Below are positions 25,645 through 33,989 of a DNA stretch of 64,000 nt, in pieces (positions within the stretch are counted from its first letter, which is position 1; each line of letters opens with the position of its first letter). The notes beneath the pieces are model-generated. The model did not search any database. It saw only the letters and a program-made list of their open reading frames with translations, and was not told the origin of the DNA. Source of the DNA: Planotetraspora phitsanulokensis (GTDB lineage: Bacteria; Actinomycetota; Actinomycetes; Streptosporangiales; Streptosporangiaceae); assembly GCF_016863295.1 (NCBI RefSeq), contig NZ_BOOP01000013.1, positions 286,243 to 350,242 on the forward strand, in the 5' to 3' direction. A program made the translations under genes and the position numbers.

Positions 25645-27618
25645 TCAGGCGTCCGCGGTGAGGCGCCGGAGCGCCTCGCGGACCTTGCCGGGGTCGGTCG
25701 TGCGCCAGAACGGCGGCAACGAGTTCAGCAGGAATCCGGCGTAGCGGGCCGTGACCAGCCGGGGGTCGAGCACGGCGACGACACCCCGGTCGTTCATCGA
25801 GCGCAGCAGCCTGCCCGCGCCCTGCGCGAGCAACAGCGCCGCATGCGTGGCCGCGACCGCCATGAAGCCGTTGCCGCCGGTCGCGGCGACGTGCCGCTGC
25901 CGGGCCGAGGCCAGCGGGTCGTCGGGCCGGGGGAACGGGATGCGGTCGATGATGACCAGAGTGAGCGACTCACCGGGCACGTCCACGCCCTGCCACAGCG
26001 ACAGGGTGCCGAACAGGCACGTCGCGGGGTCGGCGGCGAACTGCTTGACCAGCTGAGAGGTCGAGTCGTCGCCCTGGCAGAGCAACGGGACGTCGATCCG
26101 CTCGCGCAGCGCCTCGGTGGCGGCCTTCGCGGCCCGCATCGAGGAGAACAGGCCGAGCGTCCGGCCGCCCGCCGCCTCGATCAGCTCGGTGATCTCCGTG
26201 AGGTACTCCTCGGGCAGGCCGTCGCGGCCGGGCTGCGGGAGGTGCTTGGCCACGTAGAGGATCCCGCTGCGCGGATGGTCGAACGGCGAGCCGACGTCGA
26301 GACCGGTCCAGTCGTCTCCGCTCAGCCCCCACTGGCGGGCCATGCCGTCGAAGGAGCCGCCCAGCGCGAGGGTGGCGCTGGTGAGGACGACCGTGCGGTC
26401 GCCGAACAGCTTGTCGCGCAACATCCCGCCCACCGACAGCGGCGCCACGCGCAGCGTCGGGGGGATGCGGCCACGCCCCTCGTCGAGCCAGACGACCTCC
26501 GCCCGGTCGGCCTCGGAGTCGGCGCCGAACGCGTCCAGCATCCGCTGGGCGGTGTCGTGGACCTCGTCGAGAGCGGTGAACGTCGCCTTGCGCAGGCCGG
26601 CGTTCTCCGGATCGTCCTTGTCCTTGTTCCGCGGGCCAAGGGCCGTGATGCAGGCGAAGGCGGCGTCGCGCACCAGGGCGAGGGTGAGCCCCAGCGACTG
26701 CGGCAGGTCGTCGACCCGGCCGGGCGGGGCGGCGGCGAGCAGTGCCGCCAGGTCCTCCCCGGCCTCCTGGAGCCGGTCGGCCAGCCCCTGCTCGATCAGC
26801 CGTCCCACCCGGCGGACGGCGACGCCCACCGTGGCCTCCGACAACTCGTCGGTGACGACCGAGGTCACCCGGTCGACCAGCTCATGGGCCTCGTCGACGA
26901 CGACGACGTCGTGCTCCGGCAGGACGGGGAAGTCCTCCATGGCGTCGATGGCCAGCAGCGCGTGGTTGGTGACGACCACGTCGGCCTGGCCGGCGCGCTC
27001 CCTGGCGAGCTCGGCGAAGCACTCCGCGCCGCTCGGGCAGCGCTGCGCGCCGAGGCATTCCTTGGCGTGGACGGAGAACTGCCGCCACGCCTGGTCGTTG
27101 ACCCCGGGGACGAGCTCGTCGCGGTCGCCCGTCTCGGTCTCCGAGGCCCACTCCTGGATCCGCTGGACCATCCGGCCGGTCGCGCTCACCTCGCGCGGAT
27201 CGAAGAGCTGGTCCTCCTCGTCGTCGGGCATGCCCGCGGCCATCTTGTGGCGGCACAGGTAGTTGCGGCGGCCCTTCAGGATCGCGAACTCCGGCCGGTG
27301 CGGGAGCAGGTCCTCGAGCGCGTCGGCGAGCCTCGGCAGGTCGCGGTCGACGAGCTGGCGCTGAAGGGCGATCGTGGCGGTCGAGACCACCACGGCGCTG
27401 TCGGTCTGCGCGGCGTGCCTGATCGCGGGGACCAGGTAGGCGAGCGACTTGCCGGTGCCCGTGCCCGCCTGGACCGCGAGGTGCTCCTCGCTCTCGACCG
27501 CGTCCCGCACCGCCTGGGCCATCGTGACCTGCCCGGGGCGCTCGGCGCCGCCGAGCTCCTTCACCGCGGTGGTGAGCAGTTCTTCGACGGGCGGGAGGTC
27601 GCGACTGTCCTTGGGCAC
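25645..27618 (-). CDS. dinG: ATP-dependent helicase, DinG/XPD family
   Basis: 657 aa, normal for actinobacterial DinG. The Walker A motif is in AGTGTGKSLAYLVP (about residue 55); the four Cys of the iron-sulfur cluster are in YLCRHK, KECLGAQRCPSGAECF; the Walker B/DEAH box is VVVDEAHEL. C-terminal motifs V and VI appear as SLWQGVDVPGESL and QGAGRLLRS. It unwinds DNA 5' to 3' and resolves R-loops or damaged forks. The GTG start has TAGCGT ending six nt upstream and no Shine-Dalgarno: probably leaderless. Confidence 0.93.
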   Translation of the reverse strand: MPKDSRDLPPVEELLTTAVKELGGAERPGQVTMAQAVRDAVESEEHLAVQAGTGTGKSLAYLVPAIRHAAQTDSAVVVSTATIALQRQLVDRDLPRLADALEDLLPHRPEFAILKGRRNYLCRHKMAAGMPDDEEDQLFDPREVSATGRMVQRIQEWASETETGDRDELVPGVNDQAWRQFSVHAKECLGAQRCPSGAECFAELARERAGQADVVVTNHALLAIDAMEDFPVLPEHDVVVVDEAHELVDRVTSVVTDELSEATVGVAVRRVGRLIEQGLADRLQEAGEDLAALLAAAPPGRVDDLPQSLGLTLALVRDAAFACITALGPRNKDKDDPENAGLRKATFTALDEVHDTAQRMLDAFGADSEADRAEVVWLDEGRGRIPPTLRVAPLSVGGMLRDKLFGDRTVVLTSATLALGGSFDGMARQWGLSGDDWTGLDVGSPFDHPRSGILYVAKHLPQPGRDGLPEEYLTEITELIEAAGGRTLGLFSSMRAAKAATEALRERIDVPLLCQGDDSTSQLVKQFAADPATCLFGTLSLWQGVDVPGESLTLVIIDRIPFPRPDDPLASARQRHVAATGGNGFMAVAATHAALLLAQGAGRLLRSMNDRGVVAVLDPRLVTARYAGFLLNSLPPFWRTTDPGKVREALRRLTADA

Positions 27619-27831
27619 GGGAGAACGCTACCCGCTGTCGCCGACATCCGAGGCGTGAGCGGCCGGGTGCATCCTGGCGTTCCAGGAGCCGGAAATCGTC
27701 TCTCGTGGCACACTAGGCGTCACACTCTCGAGGTCAACGTCGATCTACCGAGTCGGGGACAAAAAGGACAGGGGAGACGTTCGGTAGGGTTTCCCGAGGT
27801 CGAGTGGACGGATAAGGGCGGTAAAGGCACT

Positions 27832-29058
27832 ATGTCTGTCATGTCGGAAGTTGTCCCGTTGCCATCGTTCGGTGAGGTGTTCTTCGATGCCCGCGGCCAG
27901 GACCGGGTCCTCCGGGTGACCTGGCACGAGGGAACGCTGGTCCTGAGCCTGTGGCGCGGCGAGATGTGCACCGGGAGTTTCCGGATGCGCCTCGATGACG
28001 TGGGCCGCCTCATCGACGGTCTCGACGACGGATACGCCGAGGCGGGCGGCCAGTACGCCGACGACGGCGAGGACCCCGGCACCGGCCCGATGCCCCGCCA
28101 GGACGCGGTCCACCCCGGACAGCCCGGACAGCCTGAATACCCCGGCCAGCCTGAATACCCCGGACAGCCTGGACAGCCCGAGTACGCCGGGCGCCCTTCC
28201 GACTATCCCGCTCCCCAGGCCGAGTACCCGGAGTACCCCGGCACCGGCCAGTATTCGCGGCCCGCGCCCGACCCCCAGTACGGGGGGCCCACGCCCGACC
28301 AGTACGGCGGGCCCAGCGGCCCGCAGCCCCAGTACGGCGGACCCGCGCCCGACCCCCAGTACGGGGGTCCCGTGCCCGACCAGTACGGCGGGCCCAGCGG
28401 CCCGCAGCCGCCGATGGGCTCGAACGACGTCCTCGTGGCACGCGGCGCTCCGCCGCCCAGCCAGCCCCCGCGCGAGGTGCCCCGCGAGCGGCCGTTCGCC
28501 CCCGGCGCCTACGAGGACCCCGCCCGCCAGTACGGCGCGCCGCCCACGGGCCGTCAGGGGCAGCCCGGCCAGCCCGCCGCGGGACATCCCGGCCAGCCCG
28601 TTCATCCCGGTCAGCCCGGGCACCCGGGACAGCCTGGCCAGCCCGTTCATCCCGGTCCGCAGGGTCAGCAGGGTCAGCCCGGCCGTCAGGCACCGCCCGC
28701 CGGGGCCCGCCCCGCACCTCCCGCCGGGGGACAGCCCGGCCAGTCCGGCCGCGGCCGGCCCGCTCATCCGGGTCAGCCCCCCGCCGCCGGGCATCCCGGT
28801 CAGGGCGGCGGTTACCAGTACGACACCGGCCCTCAGGACCCGGTGTACCAGCAGCAGCAGGGCAGGGTCGATCCGAGCGATCCGCTCGGTCTCGGCCAGG
28901 GCCGGCCGTACCCGCAGGACTACCAGCAGGAGTACCAGCAGGAGTACCCGCCCGACTACCGGCAGGAGCACCCGCAGGAACCGATGTACGCCACGGGCGA
29001 GCGCCTGCGGCCGGACCAGCGGCCGGACGACCCGCGAGACGACCAGCGCGTCTGGTGA
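27832..29058 (+). CDS. Protein with conserved N-terminal domain and long Pro/Gly/Gln/Tyr-rich repeat tail
   Basis: 408 aa. Residues 1-65 form a small folded domain (FGEVFFDARGQDRVLRVTWHEGTLVLSLWRGEMC) of the kind found in actinobacterial proteins of unknown role. From about residue 80 to the end the chain is low complexity: collagen-like PGQP triplets, a 27-residue unit duplicated in tandem, and Tyr-Gln-rich motifs near the end. No signal peptide or membrane segment. Long Pro-rich tails of this kind are often multivalent interaction or phase-separating regions; that is inference. AAAGG lies five nt before the ATG. Confidence 0.75.
   Translation: MSVMSEVVPLPSFGEVFFDARGQDRVLRVTWHEGTLVLSLWRGEMCTGSFRMRLDDVGRLIDGLDDGYAEAGGQYADDGEDPGTGPMPRQDAVHPGQPGQPEYPGQPEYPGQPGQPEYAGRPSDYPAPQAEYPEYPGTGQYSRPAPDPQYGGPTPDQYGGPSGPQPQYGGPAPDPQYGGPVPDQYGGPSGPQPPMGSNDVLVARGAPPPSQPPREVPRERPFAPGAYEDPARQYGAPPTGRQGQPGQPAAGHPGQPVHPGQPGHPGQPGQPVHPGPQGQQGQPGRQAPPAGARPAPPAGGQPGQSGRGRPAHPGQPPAAGHPGQGGGYQYDTGPQDPVYQQQQGRVDPSDPLGLGQGRPYPQDYQQEYQQEYPPDYRQEHPQEPMYATGERLRPDQRPDDPRDDQRVW
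28261..28422 (+). repeat. 81-bp tandem duplication in the Pro-rich coding region
   Basis: Positions 28261-28328 recur at 28342-28409 with about three differences, a period of 81 bp or 27 codons encoding PAPDPQYGGP..PDQYGGPSGPQP. Further GGACAGCC-type short repeats surround it. In-frame expansion of this kind can change tail length between strains. Confidence 0.75.
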
Positions 29059-29114
29059 CGTGACGCGTTGGATGGGTTATCTGGAGTCCCCGGTGTAAGT
29101 ACGCTCATCCGTTG

Positions 29115-30701
29115 ATGGACATCTCCACCGCACTGCAGTTCCTGTTGCTCCCCGCCGGAGCCCTGGCGATCGCGGGCGTCTCGAGACGCCAGGGCTGGTC
29201 CGCGCCGCTGCTGCTCGTCGTCGCGGGACTGGTCGCCTCGTTCGTCCCGGGCATGCCCGCCTACGAGCTGGACCCCGAGATCGTTCTTTCGGTCTTCCTG
29301 CCGCCGATGCTCTACTCGGCGGCACTGGACAGCTCCTACCTGCGTCTGCGTGACGTGAAGCAGGTGGTCGGCCTGCTCGCGGTCGGGCTCGTCCTGTTCA
29401 ACACGGTCGCGATCGGGCTCGTCGCGCACATGTTGATCCCCGGGCTTCCGCTGGCCGCGGCCTTCGCGCTCGGGGCCATCGTGGCGCCGACCGACGCCGT
29501 CTCAGCCATCGCGGTCGGCAGGAAGCTGGGGCTGCCGCGAAAGTCGATCACGATCCTCGTCGGGGAGGGCCTGTTCAACGACGCCACGGCGCTCACGGCG
29601 TACCGGGTGGCCGTCGCCGCGGCCGTCGCGGGAACGACGGCCGACCTGCTCGGCGCGGGCGGGGAGTTCCTCTACTCGGCCGGGACCGGCATCGTCGTCG
29701 GGCTCGTCATCGCGTACGCCGTGGGGGTGCTGCTGCGGCGGCTCAGCGACTCACTGATCGCCAACGGGATCTCACTGCTCGTCCCCTACGGGGCCTATGT
29801 CGCGGCGGAGGCCGCCCACGCGTCCGGAGTGATCTCCGTGGTGATCGCCGGGATCTATCTGGGCCACGAGATGAGCCGCACGAGCTACGGCACCCGCATC
29901 CTGTCCGGCGCCGTGTGGAAGGTCGCCGACCTTGTGCTGGAGTCCATCGTGTTCGCCCTGATCGGCCTGCAGGTGCGCCCGATCGTCATGGGCCTGGCGG
30001 AGAAGGACTTCGCCCGGGTCGGGATCTACGCGGGCGTGCTGTTCCTGCTGGCCGTCGTGCTCCGGGCCCTGTGGGTGCCGCTGACCGTCTACGCGCCGAT
30101 GTTGTTCAGGCGGATGCGGGAGCGGACCGGCGTGCCCGCCTGGCGCAACGTCACGCTCACGAGCTGGGCGGGCATGCGAGGGGTGGTGTCGCTCGCCGCC
30201 GCGTTCGCTCTGCCGAAGGACTTCCCCCAGCGCGACCTGCTGCTGTTCCTGACGTTCGCCGTCGTCATCGGCACCCTGATCGTGCAGGGCCTGTCGTTCC
30301 CGTGGCTGATCAGGAGGCTCGGCGTCTCCAACGACGCGGAACGCTACTCCGACGACCTCTCGGAGGCGGCCGCCCAGCAGGCCGCCGCGGCGGCCGCGCT
30401 GGCCCGGCTCGACGAGCTGATCGCCGACGGCGTCCTCGACGTCCACGAGGAGGTCGTCGAGCAGTTGCGCTCCCGCGCCGAGCGTACGGCGCTGCGCGCG
30501 TGGGAGCGGCTCGGCGGTGGCACCGGCCTCGAGGGCGCCGAGACGCCGTCGACGCTCTACCGGCGCATGCGCAGAGAGATGATCGCCGCTCAGCGTGAGG
30601 TGTTCGTGCGGTTGAGGGACGAACGTCGGATCGACGACGAGGTGCTGCACCGGGTGATGCAGGAACTCGACTTCGAGGAGGCCACGCTCGAACGGAACTG
30701 A
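29115..30701 (+). CDS. Na+/H+ antiporter, CPA1 (NhaP/NHE) family
   Basis: 528 aa. About twelve transmembrane helices in the first 400 residues. GAIVAPTDAVSAIAVGRKLGLP and GEGLFNDATAL are the conserved ion-binding and unwound-helix motifs, with the Asn-Asp pair typical of CPA1 exchangers. The C-terminal 120 residues are a cytosolic Ala/Glu/Arg-rich helical tail, probably regulatory. A TTG three nt before the ATG could also start translation. Its 3' end is 12 nt from the convergent zinc-finger gene. Role: pH and sodium homeostasis. Confidence 0.92.
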   Translation: MDISTALQFLLLPAGALAIAGVSRRQGWSAPLLLVVAGLVASFVPGMPAYELDPEIVLSVFLPPMLYSAALDSSYLRLRDVKQVVGLLAVGLVLFNTVAIGLVAHMLIPGLPLAAAFALGAIVAPTDAVSAIAVGRKLGLPRKSITILVGEGLFNDATALTAYRVAVAAAVAGTTADLLGAGGEFLYSAGTGIVVGLVIAYAVGVLLRRLSDSLIANGISLLVPYGAYVAAEAAHASGVISVVIAGIYLGHEMSRTSYGTRILSGAVWKVADLVLESIVFALIGLQVRPIVMGLAEKDFARVGIYAGVLFLLAVVLRALWVPLTVYAPMLFRRMRERTGVPAWRNVTLTSWAGMRGVVSLAAAFALPKDFPQRDLLLFLTFAVVIGTLIVQGLSFPWLIRRLGVSNDAERYSDDLSEAAAQQAAAAAALARLDELIADGVLDVHEEVVEQLRSRAERTALRAWERLGGGTGLEGAETPSTLYRRMRREMIAAQREVFVRLRDERRIDDEVLHRVMQELDFEEATLERN

Positions 30702-30713
30702 CCGCCCAGAGAC

Positions 30714-30971
30714 TCAGCCCAGGACGTTGTCCACGAAGCACCACCGCCAGTCCTCACCCGGTTCGAAGGAACGCACCACCGGGTGTCCGTCCTTGTGGAA
30801 GTGCGCGGTCGCGTGGCGGTTGGGGGAGGAGTCGCAACATCCCACGTGGCCGCACTCGAGACACTTACGCAGATGGACCCAGCGCGAGCCCATCTCCAGG
30901 CACTCCTCGCATCCCAGAGTCGTCTGCGGCTCAGGGTCGGGCGTGGTCAGCATGTGTTCACAGATCCCCAT
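30714..30971 (-). CDS. UBP-type zinc finger protein
   Basis: 85 aa, or 88 if the upstream ATG at 30980 is used. The whole protein is one UBP-type zinc finger: CEHM near the start, GCEECLEMG, LRKCLECGHVGCCDSSPNRHATAHFHKDGHPVVRSFEPGEDWRWCF. All expected Cys and His ligands are there. In eukaryotes the fold binds ubiquitin tails; in actinobacteria its partner is unknown. The inner ATG is preferred because TAGCAT ends 7 nt before it, suggesting a leaderless message. Confidence 0.88.
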   Translation of the reverse strand: MGICEHMLTTPDPEPQTTLGCEECLEMGSRWVHLRKCLECGHVGCCDSSPNRHATAHFHKDGHPVVRSFEPGEDWRWCFVDNVLG

Positions 30972-30996
30972 GATGTTCATGCTAGTCCGCCGTGAA

Positions 30997-31014
30997 TACC
31001 CGGTTGGGTAGGGT
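30997..31014. promoter_or_regulatory. Divergent promoter with small inverted repeat
   Basis: TACCC-GGTT-GGGTA (30997-31010) overlaps a TAGGGT -10-like hexamer (31009-31014) that ends six nt before the lipoprotein ATG. The site lies between the zinc-finger gene and the lipoprotein gene. Confidence 0.4.
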
Positions 31015-31020
31015 CTGTGT

Positions 31021-31389
31021 ATGCGATCCCTCCCGCTCGCGGCCGCCGTTGTGGCGGCCTCAGTCATGTTGGTCTCCGGATGTTCCGCCGCCGACAAGGC
31101 GCAGTCCTGCGTCGAGGCCCCCAAGTTGATCAGTGAGACGATCACCAAGATCACCGCTGCGGCCAATGATCCCGAGGCGATGCAGAAAGAGATCTCCGAC
31201 GGCGCCGCCAAGCTGAACGATCTCGCCGCCGACGCGGGGGACACCACGCTCAACGAGGCCCTGCAGGGGATGGCGGACAGCCTCCAGAAGCTCAACGTGG
31301 ACGACGCCAACGCGGCCGTCGACGCCGCGCAGAAGGCCGCCACCGACAGCGCCACCTACCTGAAGGAGATCACGGAGGCCTGCCTGTAA
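31021..31389 (+). CDS. Small secreted lipoprotein, helical
   Basis: 122 aa. Signal peptide with lipobox VSGC (Cys21). The mature part is predicted as three amphipathic helices with heptad-like Ala/Leu spacing and two more Cys (in QSCVEA and the last residues EACL), probably bridged. The type is common in actinobacteria and uncharacterised. TAGGGT six nt upstream and no Shine-Dalgarno suggest a leaderless start. Confidence 0.82.
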   Translation: MRSLPLAAAVVAASVMLVSGCSAADKAQSCVEAPKLISETITKITAAANDPEAMQKEISDGAAKLNDLAADAGDTTLNEALQGMADSLQKLNVDDANAAVDAAQKAATDSATYLKEITEACL

Positions 31390-31432
31390 CCCGGCATATC
31401 CAGGGGAAAAGGGGCAAAATTAGCCTGGTTCC

Positions 31433-31768
31433 ATGGATGGGCACGAGCCGGACCCCAGGTTCACGTTGGCCAACGAACGCACGTACCTCACCTGGCTGAG
31501 CACGTCTTTGGCCCTCAGCGCCGGAGGCATCGCCATGGCGGTCGTGCCCGAGGGCGTGTTCGTGCCGTGGGTCCGCACGCTGCTCGCCCTGGTGCTCGTG
31601 TCGTTGTCCGCCGTCTCCGCCGCCACCGCCTATCCGCGGTGGCGGCACATCCAGCGGGCGCTGCGCCGCGGCGACCCGCTTCCGCCGCCCGCGCTCGCAC
31701 CCGTCTTCGGCTACGGAGTCGCCGCGGTGGCGGTCGTGGCCCTGTTGCTCATCCTCCTCGGGCGATGA
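31433..31768 (+). CDS. DUF202 (YidH-like) membrane protein
   Basis: 111 aa. RFTLANERTYLTWLSTSLAL is the DUF202 signature (LAxERTxLAWxR-like), followed by three transmembrane segments. Function unknown. TAGCCT ends six nt before the ATG, consistent with a leaderless message. Its stop overlaps the ATG of the next, related gene (ATGA), so both are made together and may form a heteromer. Confidence 0.88.
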   Translation: MDGHEPDPRFTLANERTYLTWLSTSLALSAGGIAMAVVPEGVFVPWVRTLLALVLVSLSAVSAATAYPRWRHIQRALRRGDPLPPPALAPVFGYGVAAVAVVALLLILLGR

Positions 31769-32076
31769 CCTCCGGCCTGCACAGCGAGCGGACGCGGCTG
31801 GCCTGGGTCAGGACGGCGACCCTCCTGGCCGTCGCGGGTCTCGTCGCGACCGGAGCGGGTCTGCGCGGCGGCGAAGGACCGGTGATGATCGTGCCATTCG
31901 CGGTCGCCGCGCTCTGCGGCGCGATCCTGCTCCTCCGCACCGGCGCGCGGTACAGGCGCGTCGAGCGGGCCCTGCGCGAGGGCGCCCCGCTGGACGACAC
32001 GACGGACGCCCGCCTCGCCTGGGCCGGCGTGCTCTGCGTGGTGGCCGGGGCGCTCGCGCTGGTCCTGACCCGCTGA
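31765..32076 (+). CDS. DUF202 (YidG-like) membrane protein
   Basis: 103 aa. LHSERTRLAWVRTATLLAVAGL again matches DUF202, with three transmembrane helices. It and the preceding gene are paralogous partners, as yidH and yidG are in enterobacteria. Four nt separate its stop from the convergent di-iron oxygenase gene. Confidence 0.88.
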   Translation: MTSGLHSERTRLAWVRTATLLAVAGLVATGAGLRGGEGPVMIVPFAVAALCGAILLLRTGARYRRVERALREGAPLDDTTDARLAWAGVLCVVAGALALVLTR

Positions 32077-32080
32077 CCCG

Positions 32081-33199
32081 TCAGCTCCCGTCGCGTGCGG
32101 CCTCGATGGTCTCGGCGACCTCGGCGTGCCGCTCGGTCTCCTCCTGGGCGAAGCGCTCCGCGTCGAGTTTCTCCGCGATGTCCTCGTCCTGCTTCATGAG
32201 GGCGTCGAGACTCTGCCCCGCCATGTCGAGCACGCCCATGTCGGCGTAGGCCTCCTGCAGGCGCGGGCTCCACAGCCCGATGTCCTTGACGCAGGGCACG
32301 ATGCGGCTGAACAGCAGCGAGCGGAACAGCCTGAGGTACTCGGACCGGTCGGTGGCCTCCATGGCCTGGGCCACCTCGTCCTTGCCGAGGCCGAGCGTCT
32401 CCCACGTCTCCTGGCCGCGGAGGCGGTCCCGCATGAGGTAACAGCCCTCGATGACGAAGTCCTCACGCTCGCGCCGCTCGGTCTCGGACAGGTTCCGGTA
32501 GTAGTCCCGCAGCGCCATCCGGCCGAAGGCGACGTGCCGGGCCTCGTCCTGCATGACGTACGCCAGGATCTGCTTGGGCAGCGGCTTGGTGGTGATGTCG
32601 CGCATCACGCCGAACGCGGCCAGGGCCAGGCCCTCGATCAGCACCTGCATGCCGAGGTAGGGCATGTCCCACCGGGAGTCGCTGAGCGTGCTGTCCAGCA
32701 GCGCCTTGAGGTGCTGGTTGATGGGGTAGACGAGCCCGACCTTGTCCTGGAGGAACCGGGCGTAGGTCTCGGCGTGCCGCGCCTCGTCCATCGTCTGCGT
32801 CGCGGCGTAGAACTTCGAGTCCAGATCGGGCACCGACTCGACGATCCGGGCCGAGCAGATCATGGCGCCCTGCTCGCCGTGCAGGAACTGGGAGAACTGC
32901 CAGGAGGCGCTGTGCAGCCGGACGTCCTTGCGCTGCCGATCGTCCATGCGCTCCCACAGCGGCGTGCCGTAGATGGAGATCGACTGGTCGGGGACGCCGA
33001 GCACGTCGTACGGATCGACCTCGAGGTCCCAGTCGATGCGCTTGACGGAGTCCCACTGCTTGTCCTTGCCCTTCTGGTAGAGGGCGAGCATGCGATCCCT
33101 GCCGTCGTCGTACTCCCAGGTGAACCGCGCGGCACCGCTCATCTCCACGTCCCATGTGGAGAGCTCGGGGGGGATGGTGTAGAGCTCGTGGGTCGACAC
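32081..33199 (-). CDS. Ferritin-like di-iron oxygenase (AurF/p-aminobenzoate N-oxygenase-like)
   Basis: 372 aa from a GTG with a GAGGAGG site upstream. The four-helix di-iron ligands are visible: Glu109 (GEQGAM), Glu139-x-x-His142 (MDEARHAE), Glu189 (LIEGLALAAF) and Glu219-x-x-His222 (QDEARHVAFG). This is a metallo-oxygenase family related to AurF and ribonucleotide-reductase R2-like ferritins. It probably oxidises a small organic or fatty substrate with O2; the substrate is unknown. Two identical palindromes lie just upstream, shared with the divergent TetR gene, so it is most likely repressed by that regulator and induced by a ligand. Confidence 0.85.
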   Translation of the reverse strand: MSTHELYTIPPELSTWDVEMSGAARFTWEYDDGRDRMLALYQKGKDKQWDSVKRIDWDLEVDPYDVLGVPDQSISIYGTPLWERMDDRQRKDVRLHSASWQFSQFLHGEQGAMICSARIVESVPDLDSKFYAATQTMDEARHAETYARFLQDKVGLVYPINQHLKALLDSTLSDSRWDMPYLGMQVLIEGLALAAFGVMRDITTKPLPKQILAYVMQDEARHVAFGRMALRDYYRNLSETERREREDFVIEGCYLMRDRLRGQETWETLGLGKDEVAQAMEATDRSEYLRLFRSLLFSRIVPCVKDIGLWSPRLQEAYADMGVLDMAGQSLDALMKQDEDIAEKLDAERFAQEETERHAEVAETIEAARDGS

Positions 33200-33213
33200 G
33201 GGGGGCCTCCTCG

Positions 33214-33228
33214 ACGTACACCGTACGT
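33214..33228. promoter_or_regulatory. TetR-type operator 1
   Basis: ACGTAC-ACC-GTACGT is a perfect palindrome with a 3-nt spacer, 15 nt upstream of the oxygenase start. The same arms recur 33 bp away, about three helical turns. Confidence 0.75.
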
Positions 33229-33246
33229 AGTGATTTCGAGACTGGC

Positions 33247-33261
33247 ACGTACGCTGTACGT
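33247..33261. promoter_or_regulatory. TetR-type operator 2
   Basis: ACGTAC-GCT-GTACGT, identical arms to operator 1 and 30 nt before the chosen tetR start codon. The duplicated site between divergent genes supports control of both by the TetR protein encoded alongside. Confidence 0.75.
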
Positions 33262-33290
33262 CCGTCAACGGGGTGGGAGACAATCGGCTC

Positions 33291-33935
33291 ATGCTCAGCC
33301 GCGGCAGGATCGTCGACGCAGCCATCGACCTCATCGAGCGCGAGGGCGCCGACGCCGTGTCCATGCGAGGGATCGCGGCAGGGCTGGGCGTGGGGGTCAT
33401 GTCGCTCTACAACCACGTCCCCAACAAGGCGGCGCTGCTCGACGCCATCTCCGAGACGATCCTGTCGAAGATCGAGTTCACCGACGACCCGTCGGCGCCC
33501 TGGACCGACCGGGTGCGGGTCCAGGCGAGGGCGTTCCGGCAGATCGCCCATCACTACCCGCGCTCGACGATGGTGGTGTTCAGCCGCCAGCTCCACTCCT
33601 CCGCCGGGCTGCTGCCGGTCGAGCGGGCCCTGTCGACGCTGCGCGACGCGGGGTTCGAGGGGAGCGAGGCGGTGCGGATGTTGCGGATGTTCGTCGCCTA
33701 CATCGTCGGCTCGCTGCTGAGGGAGGTCGGCGTCACGCCGACCTTCGCCCCGGTGCGGGGCGACGCGACGGTGGCCGAGGTCGATCCGGTGCTGTTCCCC
33801 GAGGTGAGCTCGCTCGCGCCGCTCCTGACCTCGTGCGACCACGACGAGGAGTTCGAGTTCGGGCTGGAGTTGCTCGTCCAGGCCATGGCCGTGCGGGCGG
33901 GAGAACAGTCCGGAAGGCGAAGAGCCCGGGGGTGA
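33291..33935 (+). CDS. TetR family transcriptional repressor
   Basis: 214 aa. The N-terminal helix-turn-helix reads RGRIVDAAIDLIEREGADAVSMRGIAAGLGVGVMSLYNHVPNKAALL in segments typical of TetR. The rest is a helical ligand-binding and dimerisation domain resembling the tetracycline-repressor C-terminal class. The ATG is preferred over an in-frame GTG at 33273 because GGGAGA precedes it. It lies divergent from the di-iron oxygenase, with two identical operators between. Its stop codon lies in the loop of the terminator hairpin. Confidence 0.9.
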   Translation: MLSRGRIVDAAIDLIEREGADAVSMRGIAAGLGVGVMSLYNHVPNKAALLDAISETILSKIEFTDDPSAPWTDRVRVQARAFRQIAHHYPRSTMVVFSRQLHSSAGLLPVERALSTLRDAGFEGSEAVRMLRMFVAYIVGSLLREVGVTPTFAPVRGDATVAEVDPVLFPEVSSLAPLLTSCDHDEEFEFGLELLVQAMAVRAGEQSGRRRARG

Positions 33936-33949
33936 CCCCCCGGGCTCTT
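33920..33949. terminator. Bidirectional terminator overlapping the tetR stop codon
   Basis: AAGAGCCCGGGGG and its complement CCCCCGGGCTCTT enclose a short loop containing the tetR TGA. A 13-bp GC-rich stem with A/T ends between convergent genes serves both tetR and the transglycosylase. Confidence 0.8.
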
Positions 33950-33989
33950 CGAGGGAACGGTCCCTTCCCCTGGGCGTTCCCGGACCTGC

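Noticed and set aside
28081..28830. CRISPR-like array
   Set aside because: The repeats are in frame, unequal in spacing and encode PGQP-type peptides; they are coding low complexity.
25843..29058. A 1071-codon plus-strand open frame covering dinG and the Pro-rich gene
   Set aside because: It is antisense to the clear helicase gene for most of its length and becomes the real Pro-rich gene only from 27832. GC-rich codon bias keeps the opposite frame open.
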